A stretch of 64,000 nucleotides of DNA from Aldehydirespirator sp963667505 (GTDB taxonomy: Bacteria > Actinomycetota > Acidimicrobiia > Acidimicrobiales > Aldehydirespiratoraceae). Positions within the stretch are counted from its first letter, which is position 1. Each line of letters starts with the position of its first letter. The position numbers and the translations under genes are program-made. Below the pieces are notes generated by a model. It did no database searches and had not been told where the DNA came from. It saw nothing but the letters and a program-made list of their open reading frames with translations. Below are positions 25,232 through 34,089 of the stretch, one piece after another. The stretch is from assembly GCA_963667505.2 (NCBI GenBank), contig OY763490.2, positions 3,658,001 to 3,722,000 of the forward strand, written 5' to 3'.

Positions 25232-25781
25232 GGCCGTCTTCGCGGTCGCCGCAGTGCTGATGCTCGTCGGCGCGGTCGGCGTGGTGGCCAGCCGCAACCC
25301 GGTTCACGCCGCGCTGTTCCTCGTGCAGACGCTGGTCGGGGTGGCGCTGTTGTTCGTGCTGCACGACGCCCACTTCCTCGCCGCGGTACAGGTCATCGTG
25401 TACGCGGGCGCCATCGTGATCCTGTTCCTGTTCGTGATCATGCTGCTGGGAGTGGACAAGGCCGAGGAGTTGCGGATCGAGCCCATCGTCGGCCAGCGGC
25501 CGCTGGCCGCGGTCATGGGCGTGGCGCTCGCGGCGGTGCTGGGCACGGTCGTCTTCGCCGGTGCCGACGCTCTCAGTGGCACCGTCCGGACGGGCGGCGA
25601 ACGCGCCCTCGACAGCGACGCCACCGACATCGAGCGACTCGGACGGGTCCTGTTCAGCGAGTTCGCCTTCGCGGTGGAGATCACTGCCGCCCTGCTGACC
25701 ATCGCAGTCGTCGGAGCGGTCGTGCTGACCCGTCGCCGCGCCGGCGGCGGCCAGCCCCACGCATCGGCCGGGGCGGACTGA
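25224..25781 (+). CDS. nuoJ: NADH-quinone oxidoreductase subunit J
   Basis: A 185-residue membrane subunit with five helices. Family motifs: SRNPVHAALFLVQTLVGVAL and the pi-bulge helix VIVYAGAIVILFLFVIMLLG. ATG 25224 is inside the end of nuoI and gives the standard N terminus (MAEAVFAVAAVLML). The hydrophilic loop at residues about 110-135 is longer than in E. coli. Stop overlaps the nuoK start. Confidence 0.95.
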   Translation: MAEAVFAVAAVLMLVGAVGVVASRNPVHAALFLVQTLVGVALLFVLHDAHFLAAVQVIVYAGAIVILFLFVIMLLGVDKAEELRIEPIVGQRPLAAVMGVALAAVLGTVVFAGADALSGTVRTGGERALDSDATDIERLGRVLFSEFAFAVEITAALLTIAVVGAVVLTRRRAGGGQPHASAGAD

Positions 25782-26095
25782 TGGAACTGGCCGAGATCTC
25801 CACAGGCTGGTACCTGCTGCTGTCGGCCGCGGTCTTCGCGATCGGCGCGGTGGGACTGCTCGTGAGGCGCAACCCGCTGATCATGTTCATGTGCGTCGAG
25901 CTGATGCTCAACGCGGTGAACGTGACCTTCGTGGCGCTGGGCGGGAGCCTCAACGACTTGGGCGGCCAGCTCGCGGTGTTCTTCGTGCTGGTGGTGGCGG
26001 CCACCGAGGTGGTGATCGGCCTGGCGCTGGTGGTGGCCATCAACCGGCGCCGCTCAGGAGCCACCGCCGACGACATGTCGCTGCTGAAGGGCTGA
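25781..26095 (+). CDS. nuoK: NADH-quinone oxidoreductase subunit K
   Basis: A 104-residue antiporter-like (MrpC) subunit with three helices. It includes the two conserved membrane acidic sites: the Glu in MFMCVELMLNAVNV and the later one in VVAATEVVIGLALVV, which form part of the proton path. The last residues (LLKG) and stop are in a 74-base unit that is tandemly repeated after the gene. Confidence 0.96.
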   Translation: MELAEISTGWYLLLSAAVFAIGAVGLLVRRNPLIMFMCVELMLNAVNVTFVALGGSLNDLGGQLAVFFVLVVAATEVVIGLALVVAINRRRSGATADDMSLLKG

Positions 26096-26267
26096 GATGC
26101 TCGACGCGGCCTGGCTGGTCCCCGCATCCGTTCGCTGGCGCGGAGTCGCGCGCCGCGCTGAAGGGCTGAGATGCTCGACGCGGCCTGGCTGGTCCCCGCA
26201 TCCGTTCGCTGGCGCGGAGTCGCGCGCCGCGCTGAAGGGCTGAGATGCTCGAAGCGGCCTGGCTGAT
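26083..26267 (+). repeat. 74-bp tandem repeat at the nuoK/nuoL junction (2.5 copies)
   Basis: Copies run 26083-26156 and 26157-26230, identical as far as I can see, and a third partial, diverged copy continues from 26231 into nuoL. Each copy starts with the nuoK end and stop (GCTGAAGGGCTGAG) and then an ATG opening a decoy version of the NuoL N terminus (MLDAAWLVPA in place of the true MLEAAWLIPA). The unit is not a multiple of three, so the decoys soon leave frame; the first gives a 48-codon open frame ending at 26243. Confidence 0.9.
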
Positions 26268-28122
26268 CCCCGCCTTCCCGCTGGCCGGCTTCGCGGTGCT
26301 GCTGCTCGCGGGGCGCCGTCTGGGCGAGCCCCGGGCTGGCTGGCTGGCCACCGCGGCCATGGTCGGATCGTTCGCGGCCTCCGTGGCCGTGTTCGGCGGC
26401 CTGATGGCCCGCGACGCTGCGGAGCGCCGCTTCGTGCTCACGCTGTTCGAGTGGGTGCCGGTCGGCGACTTCCGGGTGGACGCCGGCCTGCTCGTGGATC
26501 CGCTGTCGGTGACGATGTCGCTGTTCGTCACCGGCGTGGGCGGGCTCATCCATCTGTACGCCGTCGGCTACATGCACGGCGACCGCGACTTCTCGAAATT
26601 CTTCGTCTACCTGAACCTCTTCGCCTTCTCGATGCTCGTGCTGGTGCTCGGCGACAACCTTGCCCTCACCTTCCTCGGCTGGGAGGGCGTGGGCGTCTGC
26701 TCCTACCTGCTCATCTCGTTCTGGTTCACCGAGGAGGCCAACGCCGTGGCGGGCAAGAAGGCGTTCGTCACCAACCGGGTGGGCGACTGGGGCTTCATGC
26801 TGGCCATGTTCTGGGCGTTCTCAGCCGTCGGATCGGTCCGCTACCTCGACCTGTTCGGCCGGGCCGGCACGCTGGCGGCCACCACGGCCACCGCCATCGT
26901 CGTGCTGCTGTTCGTGGGCGCCGCGGGCAAGTCGGCCCAGATCCCCCTGTACATCTGGCTGCCTGACGCCATGGCTGGCCCTACGCCGGTCTCCGCGCTG
27001 ATCCACGCGGCCACCATGGTCACCGCGGGCGTCTACCTGATGGTTCGGGTCAACCCGGTGATCGCAGTGGCCGAGGGATGGGCGCCCGACCTGATCGCCT
27101 GGGTGGGGGTGGCCACCGCCCTGTTCGCCGCGGGCGCGGCCACCGCCCAGAACGACATAAAGAAGGTGCTGGCCTACTCGACCGTGAGCCAGCTCGGCTA
27201 CATGATGCTCGCCGTGGGGACGGGCGCGTATGTGGCCGCCATCTTCCACATGGTCACCCACGCCTTCTTCAAGGCCCTGCTGTTCCTGGGGTCGGGATCG
27301 GTGATCCACGCCCTCGACGGCGACCAGGACATGCGCCGCTACGGAGGGCTGCGCGCCGTCATGCCGATCACCTCGGCCACGTTCATCGTCGGCTGGCTGG
27401 CCATCGCGGGCGTGCCTCCTCTGTCGGGGTTCTGGTCCAAGGACGAGATCCTGGCCTACGCCTATGACAGCAGCCCGGCGCTGTGGGCTGTCGGGCTCGT
27501 CACCGCGGTGCTGACCGCCTTCTACATGAGCCGCCTGGTGTTCATGACCTTCTACGGCTCGTCCCGCCACGGCGACGAGCAGCATCCCCACGAGCCGTCG
27601 GCTCTGATGACCGGGCCGCTGGTGGTGCTGGCCGGAGCCGCGGCCGTGGCCGGGTTCTTGAACCTGCCGTTCAGCTCGGGCCTGCACTTCCTGGGCGACT
27701 GGCTGAAGCCGTCGCTGTTCGGCAACGAGGCCCACCTGGCCATCGGCGGCGGGGTGCAATGGCTGCTCGCGTTGGTCGCGATGGCGGGCGCCGCGGCCGG
27801 CATCGCCCTGGCCGTGGCCGTCTATCTGCGCGCTCGCTTCCCGGCGAGCCTGGTGGAGCGCTCCGCCGCGGCCCGAGCGTTCTACGTGGACGAGGCGGTC
27901 ACCCGTTTCGTGGGCGGGCCGGGCCGGCGGGTCTTCGATCTGGTCGCCGCCTTCGACGCCAAGGTCGTCGACGGCGCGGTCGACGGGGTGGGCCGCTCGG
28001 TTCGGGCCGGCGGCGCCGCGCTCAGACGGGCCCAGTCGGGCCTCGTGCGGTTCTACGCCCTGCTCACCGCCGTCGGCGCGGTGGCGCTGCTGGTCTGGTT
28101 CCTCACCAGGGCGAGCCTGTAG
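26245..28122 (+). CDS. nuoL: NADH-quinone oxidoreductase subunit L
   Basis: A 625-residue antiporter-like proton pump subunit. Key motifs: LTFLGWEGVGVCSYLLISFW (helix 5 with the key Glu), LPDAMAGPTPVSALIHAATM, NDIKKVLAYSTVSQLGYMM (helix 8 Lys), and VTHAFFKALLFLGSGSVIHA. The start at ATG 26245 is the third in a series of duplicated look-alike starts. C-terminal amphipathic helix HL and last helix are present. It ends directly next to nuoM, with no spacer. Confidence 0.95.
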   Translation: MLEAAWLIPAFPLAGFAVLLLAGRRLGEPRAGWLATAAMVGSFAASVAVFGGLMARDAAERRFVLTLFEWVPVGDFRVDAGLLVDPLSVTMSLFVTGVGGLIHLYAVGYMHGDRDFSKFFVYLNLFAFSMLVLVLGDNLALTFLGWEGVGVCSYLLISFWFTEEANAVAGKKAFVTNRVGDWGFMLAMFWAFSAVGSVRYLDLFGRAGTLAATTATAIVVLLFVGAAGKSAQIPLYIWLPDAMAGPTPVSALIHAATMVTAGVYLMVRVNPVIAVAEGWAPDLIAWVGVATALFAAGAATAQNDIKKVLAYSTVSQLGYMMLAVGTGAYVAAIFHMVTHAFFKALLFLGSGSVIHALDGDQDMRRYGGLRAVMPITSATFIVGWLAIAGVPPLSGFWSKDEILAYAYDSSPALWAVGLVTAVLTAFYMSRLVFMTFYGSSRHGDEQHPHEPSALMTGPLVVLAGAAAVAGFLNLPFSSGLHFLGDWLKPSLFGNEAHLAIGGGVQWLLALVAMAGAAAGIALAVAVYLRARFPASLVERSAAARAFYVDEAVTRFVGGPGRRVFDLVAAFDAKVVDGAVDGVGRSVRAGGAALRRAQSGLVRFYALLTAVGAVALLVWFLTRASL

Positions 28123-29985
28123 ATGTCCGTCTCGGTGCTCGCAGCGGCCGCCGCCGGGTACTCGTCGGAGCCGTTCGCGGTGCTCACCGCGCTGGTGCTG
28201 GTCCCGGCCGCGGGCGCGCTGGTGCTGCTGGCGATGCCGCGCTCGCGGCCCGACCTGTTCAAGCTGGTGGCGCTTCTGGCCTCGGCGTCGACGGCCGCGC
28301 TGGCAGTGTGGATGCTGGCGTCGTTCGACCGCGGCACGGCTGCGACCTTCCAGTTCTCGGAGCGCTACCAGTGGATCGAGGGGCTGGGCGTGTCCTGGCA
28401 GGTCGGCGTGGACGGGCTGTCGCTGTTCCTGGTGGTGATGACCGCGCTGATCTTCCCGCTGGCCATCGTGGGCGTGGAAGCCGAGCACTCGCCCAAGCCC
28501 TACTACGCCTGGCTGCTGATCCTGGAGACGGGCTGCCTGGGCACGTTCGTGGCCCTCGACCTGATCATGTTCTTCGTGTTCTTCGAGGTCGTGCTGGTGC
28601 CGATGTACTTCCTGATCGGAGGCTGGGGCCACGGGCGGCGGGCCTACGCGGCCATCAAGTTCTTCCTGTTCACCATGTTCGGCTCGGCGCTGATGCTGGT
28701 AGCCATCGTGGCCCTCGCGTTCCTGCACTCCTCGGCCGCCGGCGGCGACGTGACCTTCGACCTGCTGGCGATCGCGGAGGCCCAGCTGTTGGCCACCGAC
28801 ACCGCCCGCTGGCTGTTCCTGGCGTTCGCGCTGGGGTTCGCGGTGAAGGTGCCGCTGTTCCCGGTGCATACCTGGCTGCCCGACGCGCACACCAACGCGC
28901 CCACCGCGGGCTCCGTGATCCTGGCCGCGGTGATGCTCAAGCTCGGCACCTACGGCCTGGTGCGCTTCGGCCTGTACCTGTTCCCGGAGGCTTCGGTCTA
29001 CTTCGCCCCGCTGCTGGTGACCCTCGGCGTGGTCGGCATCATCTACGGCGCGGTCGCCGCGGCGGTGCAGCGCGACCTAAAGCGTCTGGTGGCCTACTCG
29101 TCGGTGGCCCACCTCGGCTTCATCGTGATCGGCACCTTCGCCATCAACACCGAGGGCCTCACCGGCGGCGTGCTCCAGATGGTCAACCACGGGGTGTCCA
29201 CCGGGGCGCTGTTCCTGCTGGTGGGCATGATCTACGAGCGCCGCCACACCCGCGAGATCTCCGAGCTGGGCGGCTTGCAGAAGCCGGCGCCGCTGCTGGC
29301 CGCGGTGTTCACGTTGGTGATGCTGTCCTCGGTGGGGCTGCCGGGTCTCAACGGCTTCGTCGGCGAGCTGCTGGTGCTGCTCGGCGCTTTCAACGCCCAC
29401 CGCTGGTGGACGGTGGTGGCCGCAGCGGGCGTGATCCTGGCCGCCGTCTACCTGCTGTGGGCCTATCAGCGGGTGTTCCACGGGCCGGCAACGGGCGCCA
29501 ACGCCGAGATGCCCGACCTGCGCTGGCGCGAGGGCCTGCTGATGGCGCCGTTCGTGGTTGCCATCGTGTTCATGGGCGTCTACCCCAAGCCGGTGATCGA
29601 GCGGATCGAGCCGGCGGTGGACGCGGTAGTCGCCCATGTCGAGAAGAACGTCCCGGGCTTCGCCGAGCCTGTCGCCCATGTCCAGCCCGCAGTGACTCTC
29701 GACGACCTGGCCGAAAGTAGTCGCGCCAACGGCCACCACGGCGAGGGCTCCAGCGGCAACCACGGCTCAGGCAGCGGTGACGGCTCCGGCGTCAGACGAC
29801 CACGGCTCAGACGACCACGGCTCAGACGACCACGGCTCAGACGACCACGGCTCAGACGACCACGGCTCAGACGACCACGGCTCAGACGACCACGGCTCAG
29901 ACGACCACGGCTCAGACGACCACGGCTCAGACGACCACGGCTCAGACGACCACGGCTCAGACGACCACGGCTCGGGAAGCGGTGA
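28123..29985 (+). CDS. nuoM: NADH-quinone oxidoreductase subunit M with repeat-derived basic tail
   Basis: A 620-residue protein: a standard NuoM core of about 515 residues (MFFVFFEVVLVPMYFLIGGW, PLFPVHTWLPDAHTNAPTAG, KRLVAYSSVAHLGFIVIG) and a C-terminal extension. The extension starts His/Gly/Ser-rich (GHHGEGSSGNHGSGSGDGSG), then abruptly becomes VRRPRLRRPRL... through a 12-copy 15-bp array. Removing one G at 29791 restores a (SDDHG)12 tail that ends at 30022, overlapping the nuoN start as other genes here do. So the listed C terminus is probably a frameshifted version. Confidence 0.9.
   Translation: MSVSVLAAAAAGYSSEPFAVLTALVLVPAAGALVLLAMPRSRPDLFKLVALLASASTAALAVWMLASFDRGTAATFQFSERYQWIEGLGVSWQVGVDGLSLFLVVMTALIFPLAIVGVEAEHSPKPYYAWLLILETGCLGTFVALDLIMFFVFFEVVLVPMYFLIGGWGHGRRAYAAIKFFLFTMFGSALMLVAIVALAFLHSSAAGGDVTFDLLAIAEAQLLATDTARWLFLAFALGFAVKVPLFPVHTWLPDAHTNAPTAGSVILAAVMLKLGTYGLVRFGLYLFPEASVYFAPLLVTLGVVGIIYGAVAAAVQRDLKRLVAYSSVAHLGFIVIGTFAINTEGLTGGVLQMVNHGVSTGALFLLVGMIYERRHTREISELGGLQKPAPLLAAVFTLVMLSSVGLPGLNGFVGELLVLLGAFNAHRWWTVVAAAGVILAAVYLLWAYQRVFHGPATGANAEMPDLRWREGLLMAPFVVAIVFMGVYPKPVIERIEPAVDAVVAHVEKNVPGFAEPVAHVQPAVTLDDLAESSRANGHHGEGSSGNHGSGSGDGSGVRRPRLRRPRLRRPRLRRPRLRRPRLRRPRLRRPRLRRPRLRRPRLRRPRLRRPRLRRPRLGKR
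29792..29971 (+). repeat. 15-bp minisatellite, 12 identical copies, in the nuoM tail
   Basis: Twelve exact copies of TCAGACGACCACGGC. Because 15 is a multiple of 3, copy number can change without a frameshift. In the nuoM frame it encodes RLRRP repeats; in the +1 frame it encodes SDDHG repeats that match the composition on both sides (GSGSGDGS before and after). Confidence 0.97.
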
Positions 29986-30021
29986 CGGCTCCGACGGCGG
30001 CCACGACGAGGGCGGCGGCTG

Positions 30022-31512
30022 ATGGGCGCGGTACTGGCCCAACTCGGTCCGGTCGAGTCCCCGGCCGTGGACTGGGCCGCGCTGCTGCCGGTGCTGCTGC
30101 CCGCGGCCGGTGCGCTGGTGCTGCTGATGGTCCGCTCGCTGGTCCCGGCTCGGCGGCTGTCGCCGGTCCTCGACGCGGTGTGGACGGTCGCCCTGTCCGC
30201 AGCTGGCCTGGTCTCGGTGGCGGTGCTGTGGAATCACGACCGCGAGCCCGGCGGCTTCGGCGATCAGTTCGTCCTCGACGGCATGGCGATGTTCGTCGCC
30301 GCCGTGGTGCTCGGCTCAGTCGCGCTGGTGGCGCCGACCCTGCCGCATTACTGCCGCCGGGTCGGCATCGACGGCTCGGAGATCTACGTGCTGATCCTGC
30401 TGGCCGCGGCCGGTGCGGTGGTGATGGCCGGGGCGGCCGACCTGATCGTGCTGTTCCTCGGGCTGGAGACCATGTCCATCGCGGCCTACGTGATGGCCGC
30501 GCTCAACCTGCGCCGCCTGGCTTCGCTGGAGGCCGGGATCAAGTACTTCGTGCTGGGCGCCTTCTCCACCGCGTTCCTGCTCTACGGCATCGCCTTGGTC
30601 TACGGCGCCACCGGCACCACCAGCCTCACGGGCATCGCCCAGTACTTCGAGGACTTCATCGTGCTGCGCGACGCGATGCTGCTGGCCGGCCTGGCCCTGC
30701 TACTGGTTGGCCTGGCGTTCAAGGTGGCGGCCGTGCCGTTCCACGCCTGGGCGCCCGACGTGTACACGGGCGCGCCCACACCGGTGACCGCCTTCATGGC
30801 CTCTGCGGTGAAGGCCGCCGGCTTCGTGGCCTTGCTGCGGGTGTTCGTCGAGGCGCTGGGCCGGCGCGCCGACGACTGGCAGCCGGTGGTGTTCGCCCTG
30901 GCCTGCGCAACCCTGGTCGTCGGCTCGATCCTGGCCGCGGTGCAGGACGACGCCAAGCGCCTCCTGGCCTACTCGTCGGTCTCGCACGCCGGCTTCATCC
31001 TGGTAGGCGTCCAGGCCGCCTCCGACGAGGGCACCACCGGCGTGCTGTTCTACCTGGCCGCCTACGCGGTCATCGCCATAGGCAGCTTCACCGTCGTGGC
31101 CTCGCTCTCAGGCCCCGCCGACGATCGCACCAGTCTCGACTCGCTCGCCGGCCTCGGCAGCCGCCGTCCCGCCCTGGCGCTGGGGTTCACGATCCTGCTG
31201 CTGGCACAGGCGGGCGTGCCGTTCACCACCGGCTTCGTGGCCAAGTTCTCAGTGATCGCCGCAGCCGCCGACGCCCGCTCCTACGGCCTGGCCGTCGTCG
31301 CCATGATCAGCGCGGTGATCGCCGCCTTCGCCTATCTCCGCCTAGTGGTGGCCATGTACTTCCGAGACCCCGGCCCCGAAGCAGATGGGCCCCGCGCATC
31401 CGTCGCCCACGGTGCCGCCGCAGTCATAGCCGTAGCCGTACTGGTCACCGTCGCCCTCGGCGTCGCCCCCGCAGCGCTCGAGTCCCTCGCCAGCACCGCC
31501 ACTGGCCAATAG
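30022..31512 (+). CDS. nuoN: NADH-quinone oxidoreductase subunit N
   Basis: A 496-residue antiporter-like subunit, last gene of the operon. Motifs: LFLGLETMSIAAYVMAALN, VPFHAWAPDVYTGAPTPVTA, KRLLAYSSVSHAGFILVG and a Lys-bearing VAKFSVIAAA helix near the end. ATG 30022 overlaps a TGA in the alternative nuoM tail frame, which suggests the coupling that once existed. From about 31300 the codons use more A in third position. No clear terminator in the 42 bases before the next gene. Confidence 0.96.
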   Translation: MGAVLAQLGPVESPAVDWAALLPVLLPAAGALVLLMVRSLVPARRLSPVLDAVWTVALSAAGLVSVAVLWNHDREPGGFGDQFVLDGMAMFVAAVVLGSVALVAPTLPHYCRRVGIDGSEIYVLILLAAAGAVVMAGAADLIVLFLGLETMSIAAYVMAALNLRRLASLEAGIKYFVLGAFSTAFLLYGIALVYGATGTTSLTGIAQYFEDFIVLRDAMLLAGLALLLVGLAFKVAAVPFHAWAPDVYTGAPTPVTAFMASAVKAAGFVALLRVFVEALGRRADDWQPVVFALACATLVVGSILAAVQDDAKRLLAYSSVSHAGFILVGVQAASDEGTTGVLFYLAAYAVIAIGSFTVVASLSGPADDRTSLDSLAGLGSRRPALALGFTILLLAQAGVPFTTGFVAKFSVIAAAADARSYGLAVVAMISAVIAAFAYLRLVVAMYFRDPGPEADGPRASVAHGAAAVIAVAVLVTVALGVAPAALESLASTATGQ

Positions 31513-31554
31513 ACCCCGAGCGAGCGACCGACCGGGTTCGGGCGACCGGAGCGG

Positions 31555-32397
31555 GTGGCTGACAGAATGGTGGGGATGGTCACGGCGGAGATGAAGGCGG
31601 CGTTCGACGCCGACGGCGTCGTCAAGGTCCCGGGCGCAGTGGACGGCGAGTGGGTCGAGCGGATACTCGAAGACGCCGGGCGAGAACTGGGCGATCCCGG
31701 CCCGTGGGTGACCGACACGAACCCCGGCGCAGCCCAGGACCGCCTGTTCACCACCCGGTACCGATGGCAGCACGAGCCGGTGATCCGCGACTTCGTGTTC
31801 TCCTCGCCCATCGCGGAGATGGCGGCGTCCCTCGCCGGATCGTCGACGATGCGCTTCTATTTCGACCACCTGCTGGTGAAGGAGCCGCTCACCTCCGCGC
31901 CCACGCCGTGGCACCAGGACATTCCGTACTGGCCCTTCCTCGGCAAGCAGATCGTGTCCGCCTGGGTCGCCGCCACCAGCAGCCGCGTGTCGGAGAGCTC
32001 GCTGGAGTTCGTGAGGGGCTCGCACCGCTGGGACGCCTACTTCGCGCCGGAGTCGTTCGACGGCCAAGGCGGATGGACCGACGACTTCAAAGGCGAGCCC
32101 ATGCCCGACATCGAGGCGGCGCGGCACAGCCCGGAATGCCCCTACGAGATCGTCGGGTTCGACGTGGAGCCCGGAGACGCCATCTTCTTCTCGGCCTGGA
32201 TCGTGCACGGAGCGCCCGGCAACGCCGGCGCCGGCCGCCGGGTCGCCCTGTCCACACGATGGCTCGGGGACGACACCACCTGGTTCCCCCACGACGGCTG
32301 CGACCCGACCGTCACCCAGCGCGACACCACCGCCGTGCCGGGCGACTATCCCGACGATGACGCGAGGTTCCCGCTGGTATACGAGCGGTCCGCATGA
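31555..32397 (+). CDS. PhyH-family Fe(II)/2-oxoglutarate dioxygenase
   Basis: A 280-residue phytanoyl-CoA-dioxygenase-family enzyme. Iron ligands His120 and Asp122 (PWHQDIPYWP) and distal His218 (IVHGAPGN) are in place, and RRVALSTRW supplies the 2-oxoglutarate Arg. GTG 31555 is used; ATG 31567 or 31576 are also possible. It hydroxylates an unknown substrate; the family covers phytanoyl-CoA, ectoine and many small molecules. It lies between the two complex I operons without a clear link to them. Confidence 0.88.
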   Translation: MADRMVGMVTAEMKAAFDADGVVKVPGAVDGEWVERILEDAGRELGDPGPWVTDTNPGAAQDRLFTTRYRWQHEPVIRDFVFSSPIAEMAASLAGSSTMRFYFDHLLVKEPLTSAPTPWHQDIPYWPFLGKQIVSAWVAATSSRVSESSLEFVRGSHRWDAYFAPESFDGQGGWTDDFKGEPMPDIEAARHSPECPYEIVGFDVEPGDAIFFSAWIVHGAPGNAGAGRRVALSTRWLGDDTTWFPHDGCDPTVTQRDTTAVPGDYPDDDARFPLVYERSA

Positions 32398-32422
32398 AAT
32401 CTCGATCCGCCCCAAGCCTGAG

Positions 32423-32433
32423 TTGCAGTGCAA
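32423..32433 (+). promoter_or_regulatory. Palindrome TTGCAGTGCAA upstream of the STAS gene
   Basis: A perfect 5-bp inverted repeat around one base, in a locally AT-richer stretch (about 32420-32465) of the 197-base gap before the STAS gene. TATGGT at 32448 and TATTCT at 32453 could be -10 boxes. It could be an operator; no regulator is known. Nothing else is seen in this gap. Confidence 0.3.
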
Positions 32434-32594
32434 CACATGAGGTCAACTATGGTATTCTCAGGAAATGTCGGAGACTCCGCGCCCGGAGCACGGCCGGATG
32501 GACGCGCGACGGACCGGAGTGTGTAGCATGGCGTGCGGCTCAGCGGCCGTGGCCGGCTGACGGTTGGATCGAGACACCGAGGAGATGCGGTTCA

Positions 32595-32933
32595 GTGAGT
32601 ATCAGCACTGAGAGAGATGGTGGGGCACTCATCGCCAAGGCCGAAGGGCGTGTGGACGGTGCCAATGCCGTCGAGTTCCATCAGGCCCTCGAAGCCGCCA
32701 TCAGTTCGGACGATCGGGCCATGGTGCTGGACCTGGGTGGGATCTCCTACATCAGCAGCGCGGGCCTGCGGGTAGTTCTGCTGGTGGCGAAGACTTTGCA
32801 GAAGCAGAGCGCCAAGATGGCGGTGTGCTCGCTGTCGGAGCCGATCCGCGAGATATTCGAGATCAGCGGCTTCGACAAGATCATCCCGGTGTACGGATCG
32901 CGCCAAGAAGCGATCGCCGGGGTCGGCGGCTGA
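32595..32933 (+). CDS. STAS-domain anti-sigma factor antagonist
   Basis: A 112-residue single-domain STAS protein from GTG 32595. The SpoIIAA-type core is present: a beta strand AKAEGRVDGANAVEFHQALE, then MVLDLGGISYISSAGLRVV with the phosphorylatable Ser in SSAG, then helices ending GFDKIIPVYGSRQEAI. It would bind a serine-kinase anti-sigma factor and release a sigma factor when dephosphorylated. No kinase or phosphatase gene is next to it, so its partner is encoded elsewhere. Confidence 0.9.
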   Translation: MSISTERDGGALIAKAEGRVDGANAVEFHQALEAAISSDDRAMVLDLGGISYISSAGLRVVLLVAKTLQKQSAKMAVCSLSEPIREIFEISGFDKIIPVYGSRQEAIAGVGG

Positions 32934-33112
32934 CCGGGCTCGAACCCGGCGCCTCGGCGCCCGACGGACGCATCGCCCCGCGAACCCGGCCGCATAGGGG
33001 TCTCGCGTAGCCGCAGGCCGTGGGTGCCGCAGATGCTGGCGCGTCTCGCCGCCGCGGCGGGCGTTACCGCGCTGGACGGTCCGCCGAGTCAGTTCCCGAG
33101 TACCTTGGGCAG

Positions 33113-33568
33113 ATGGCTGGCGACGCCGACCGGCGGCCTCTGGCGGTGGCCTGGGACGAGGCTCGCGAAGTGCTGGTGGTCGTCCTGCTGACGGCTGCGC
33201 TCCTGCACTTGGTGGCGCCCGTGCTGCGCTACGCCGGCCTGGGTCGCCGGTACTCGTTCTGGGAGGACCTCTACAGCGCCCTCAACAACGTCAATGCGTT
33301 CACGGGGATGCTGCTGCTCGGCGCGGCCGTGGCGGTCTGCACGACGCCGGCCACCGACGTCGTGCCCCGTCTGCGCGGGGCCGTCTACTGGACGTGCGTG
33401 CTCGTGTTCGTCCTGGGTCTGGTGGCCATCGTCAACGTGTTGACCGTGCCCACCGCCGGAGACGCCGCGACCCTTCGCCTGGCGGTACTGGCGTGGCGGC
33501 CCGGACCCGCGGTGCTGCTGTCGGGTACCGCCGCGTGGATGGCGCGCCGGGTGGTGCAGCTCGGCTGA
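33113..33568 (+). CDS. Four-helix membrane protein, unknown
   Basis: A 151-residue protein if started at ATG 33113; the frame is open further upstream. Four hydrophobic segments are visible: about 18-38, 60-80 (AFTGMLLLGAAVAVCTTPAT), 90-115 and 125-145. No family recognised. It stands alone in the gap between the two nuo operons, 155 bases before nuoA2, and may be unrelated to them. Confidence 0.6.
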   Translation: MAGDADRRPLAVAWDEAREVLVVVLLTAALLHLVAPVLRYAGLGRRYSFWEDLYSALNNVNAFTGMLLLGAAVAVCTTPATDVVPRLRGAVYWTCVLVFVLGLVAIVNVLTVPTAGDAATLRLAVLAWRPGPAVLLSGTAAWMARRVVQLG

Positions 33569-33723
33569 CGTAGCCCGGTCAACCCCTCCCAGCTGATGGC
33601 GTTCGGGCCGGTCTTGCTCGGCCGACGCCCTGCGACGGACGGACGTCTCGCCCGGCTGGGCTGGCGCTCGCGAGCCGCCTCGTACTGTCCGGCGCACGAC
33701 GCTTGTAGGTAGGCTTCCGGCCC

Positions 33724-34089
33724 GTGTCGGAGTTCCTGCGCACCTACCTGACCGTCGGCATCTTCGGCGCACTCGGCGTGGGCATCGTGGGCGCCCTGCT
33801 CGGCGTCGGGCGGATCGTGCGGCCGTCGAAGCCCACGCCCCAGAAGGTCGAGAACTACGAGTCCGGCGTCGACCCGGTCGGCGACATGTGGTCGCAGGCC
33901 AACATCCGCTACTACGTCTTCGCCCTGCTGTTCGTGCTGTTCGACGTGGAGGCGGTGTTCATCTTCCCGTGGGCGGCCCGCTTGGAGGAGTACGCCATGT
34001 TCGGGCTGGTGGAGATGGCCATCTTCATCTTCATCCTGCTGCTGGGCCTCCTCTATGCCTGGCGCAAGAGGATGTTGCGATGGGTGTGA
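33724..34089 (+). CDS. nuoA: Complex I-like subunit A, second operon
   Basis: A 121-residue NuoA from GTG 33724, first gene of the 11-gene operon. It has the family motifs QKVENYESGVDPVGDMW, RYYVFALLFVLFDVEAVFIF (D-x-E on helix 2) and three helices. It is of normal length, unlike the longer NuoA of the first operon, and the two are only distantly alike, which suggests separate origins rather than recent duplication. Confidence 0.94.
   Translation: MSEFLRTYLTVGIFGALGVGIVGALLGVGRIVRPSKPTPQKVENYESGVDPVGDMWSQANIRYYVFALLFVLFDVEAVFIFPWAARLEEYAMFGLVEMAIFIFILLLGLLYAWRKRMLRWV

Noticed and set aside
26821..28890. Long minus-strand open frame opposite nuoL and nuoM
   Set aside because: It is antisense to strongly conserved genes and has the His/Gln/Arg-rich composition typical of GC-rich antisense frames.
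29777..30022. (SDDHG)n frame as a separate small gene
   Set aside because: It has no proper start of its own and is better explained as the original C-terminal tail of nuoM, displaced by a one-base frameshift.
32936..32960. tRNA T-arm-like sequence after the STAS gene, sharing about 18 bases with the tRNA-Lys T-arm
   Set aside because: No acceptor, D or anticodon arm can be built around it; CCGGG-x6-CCCGG is a simple hairpin and is not enough to claim a tRNA or attachment-site remnant.
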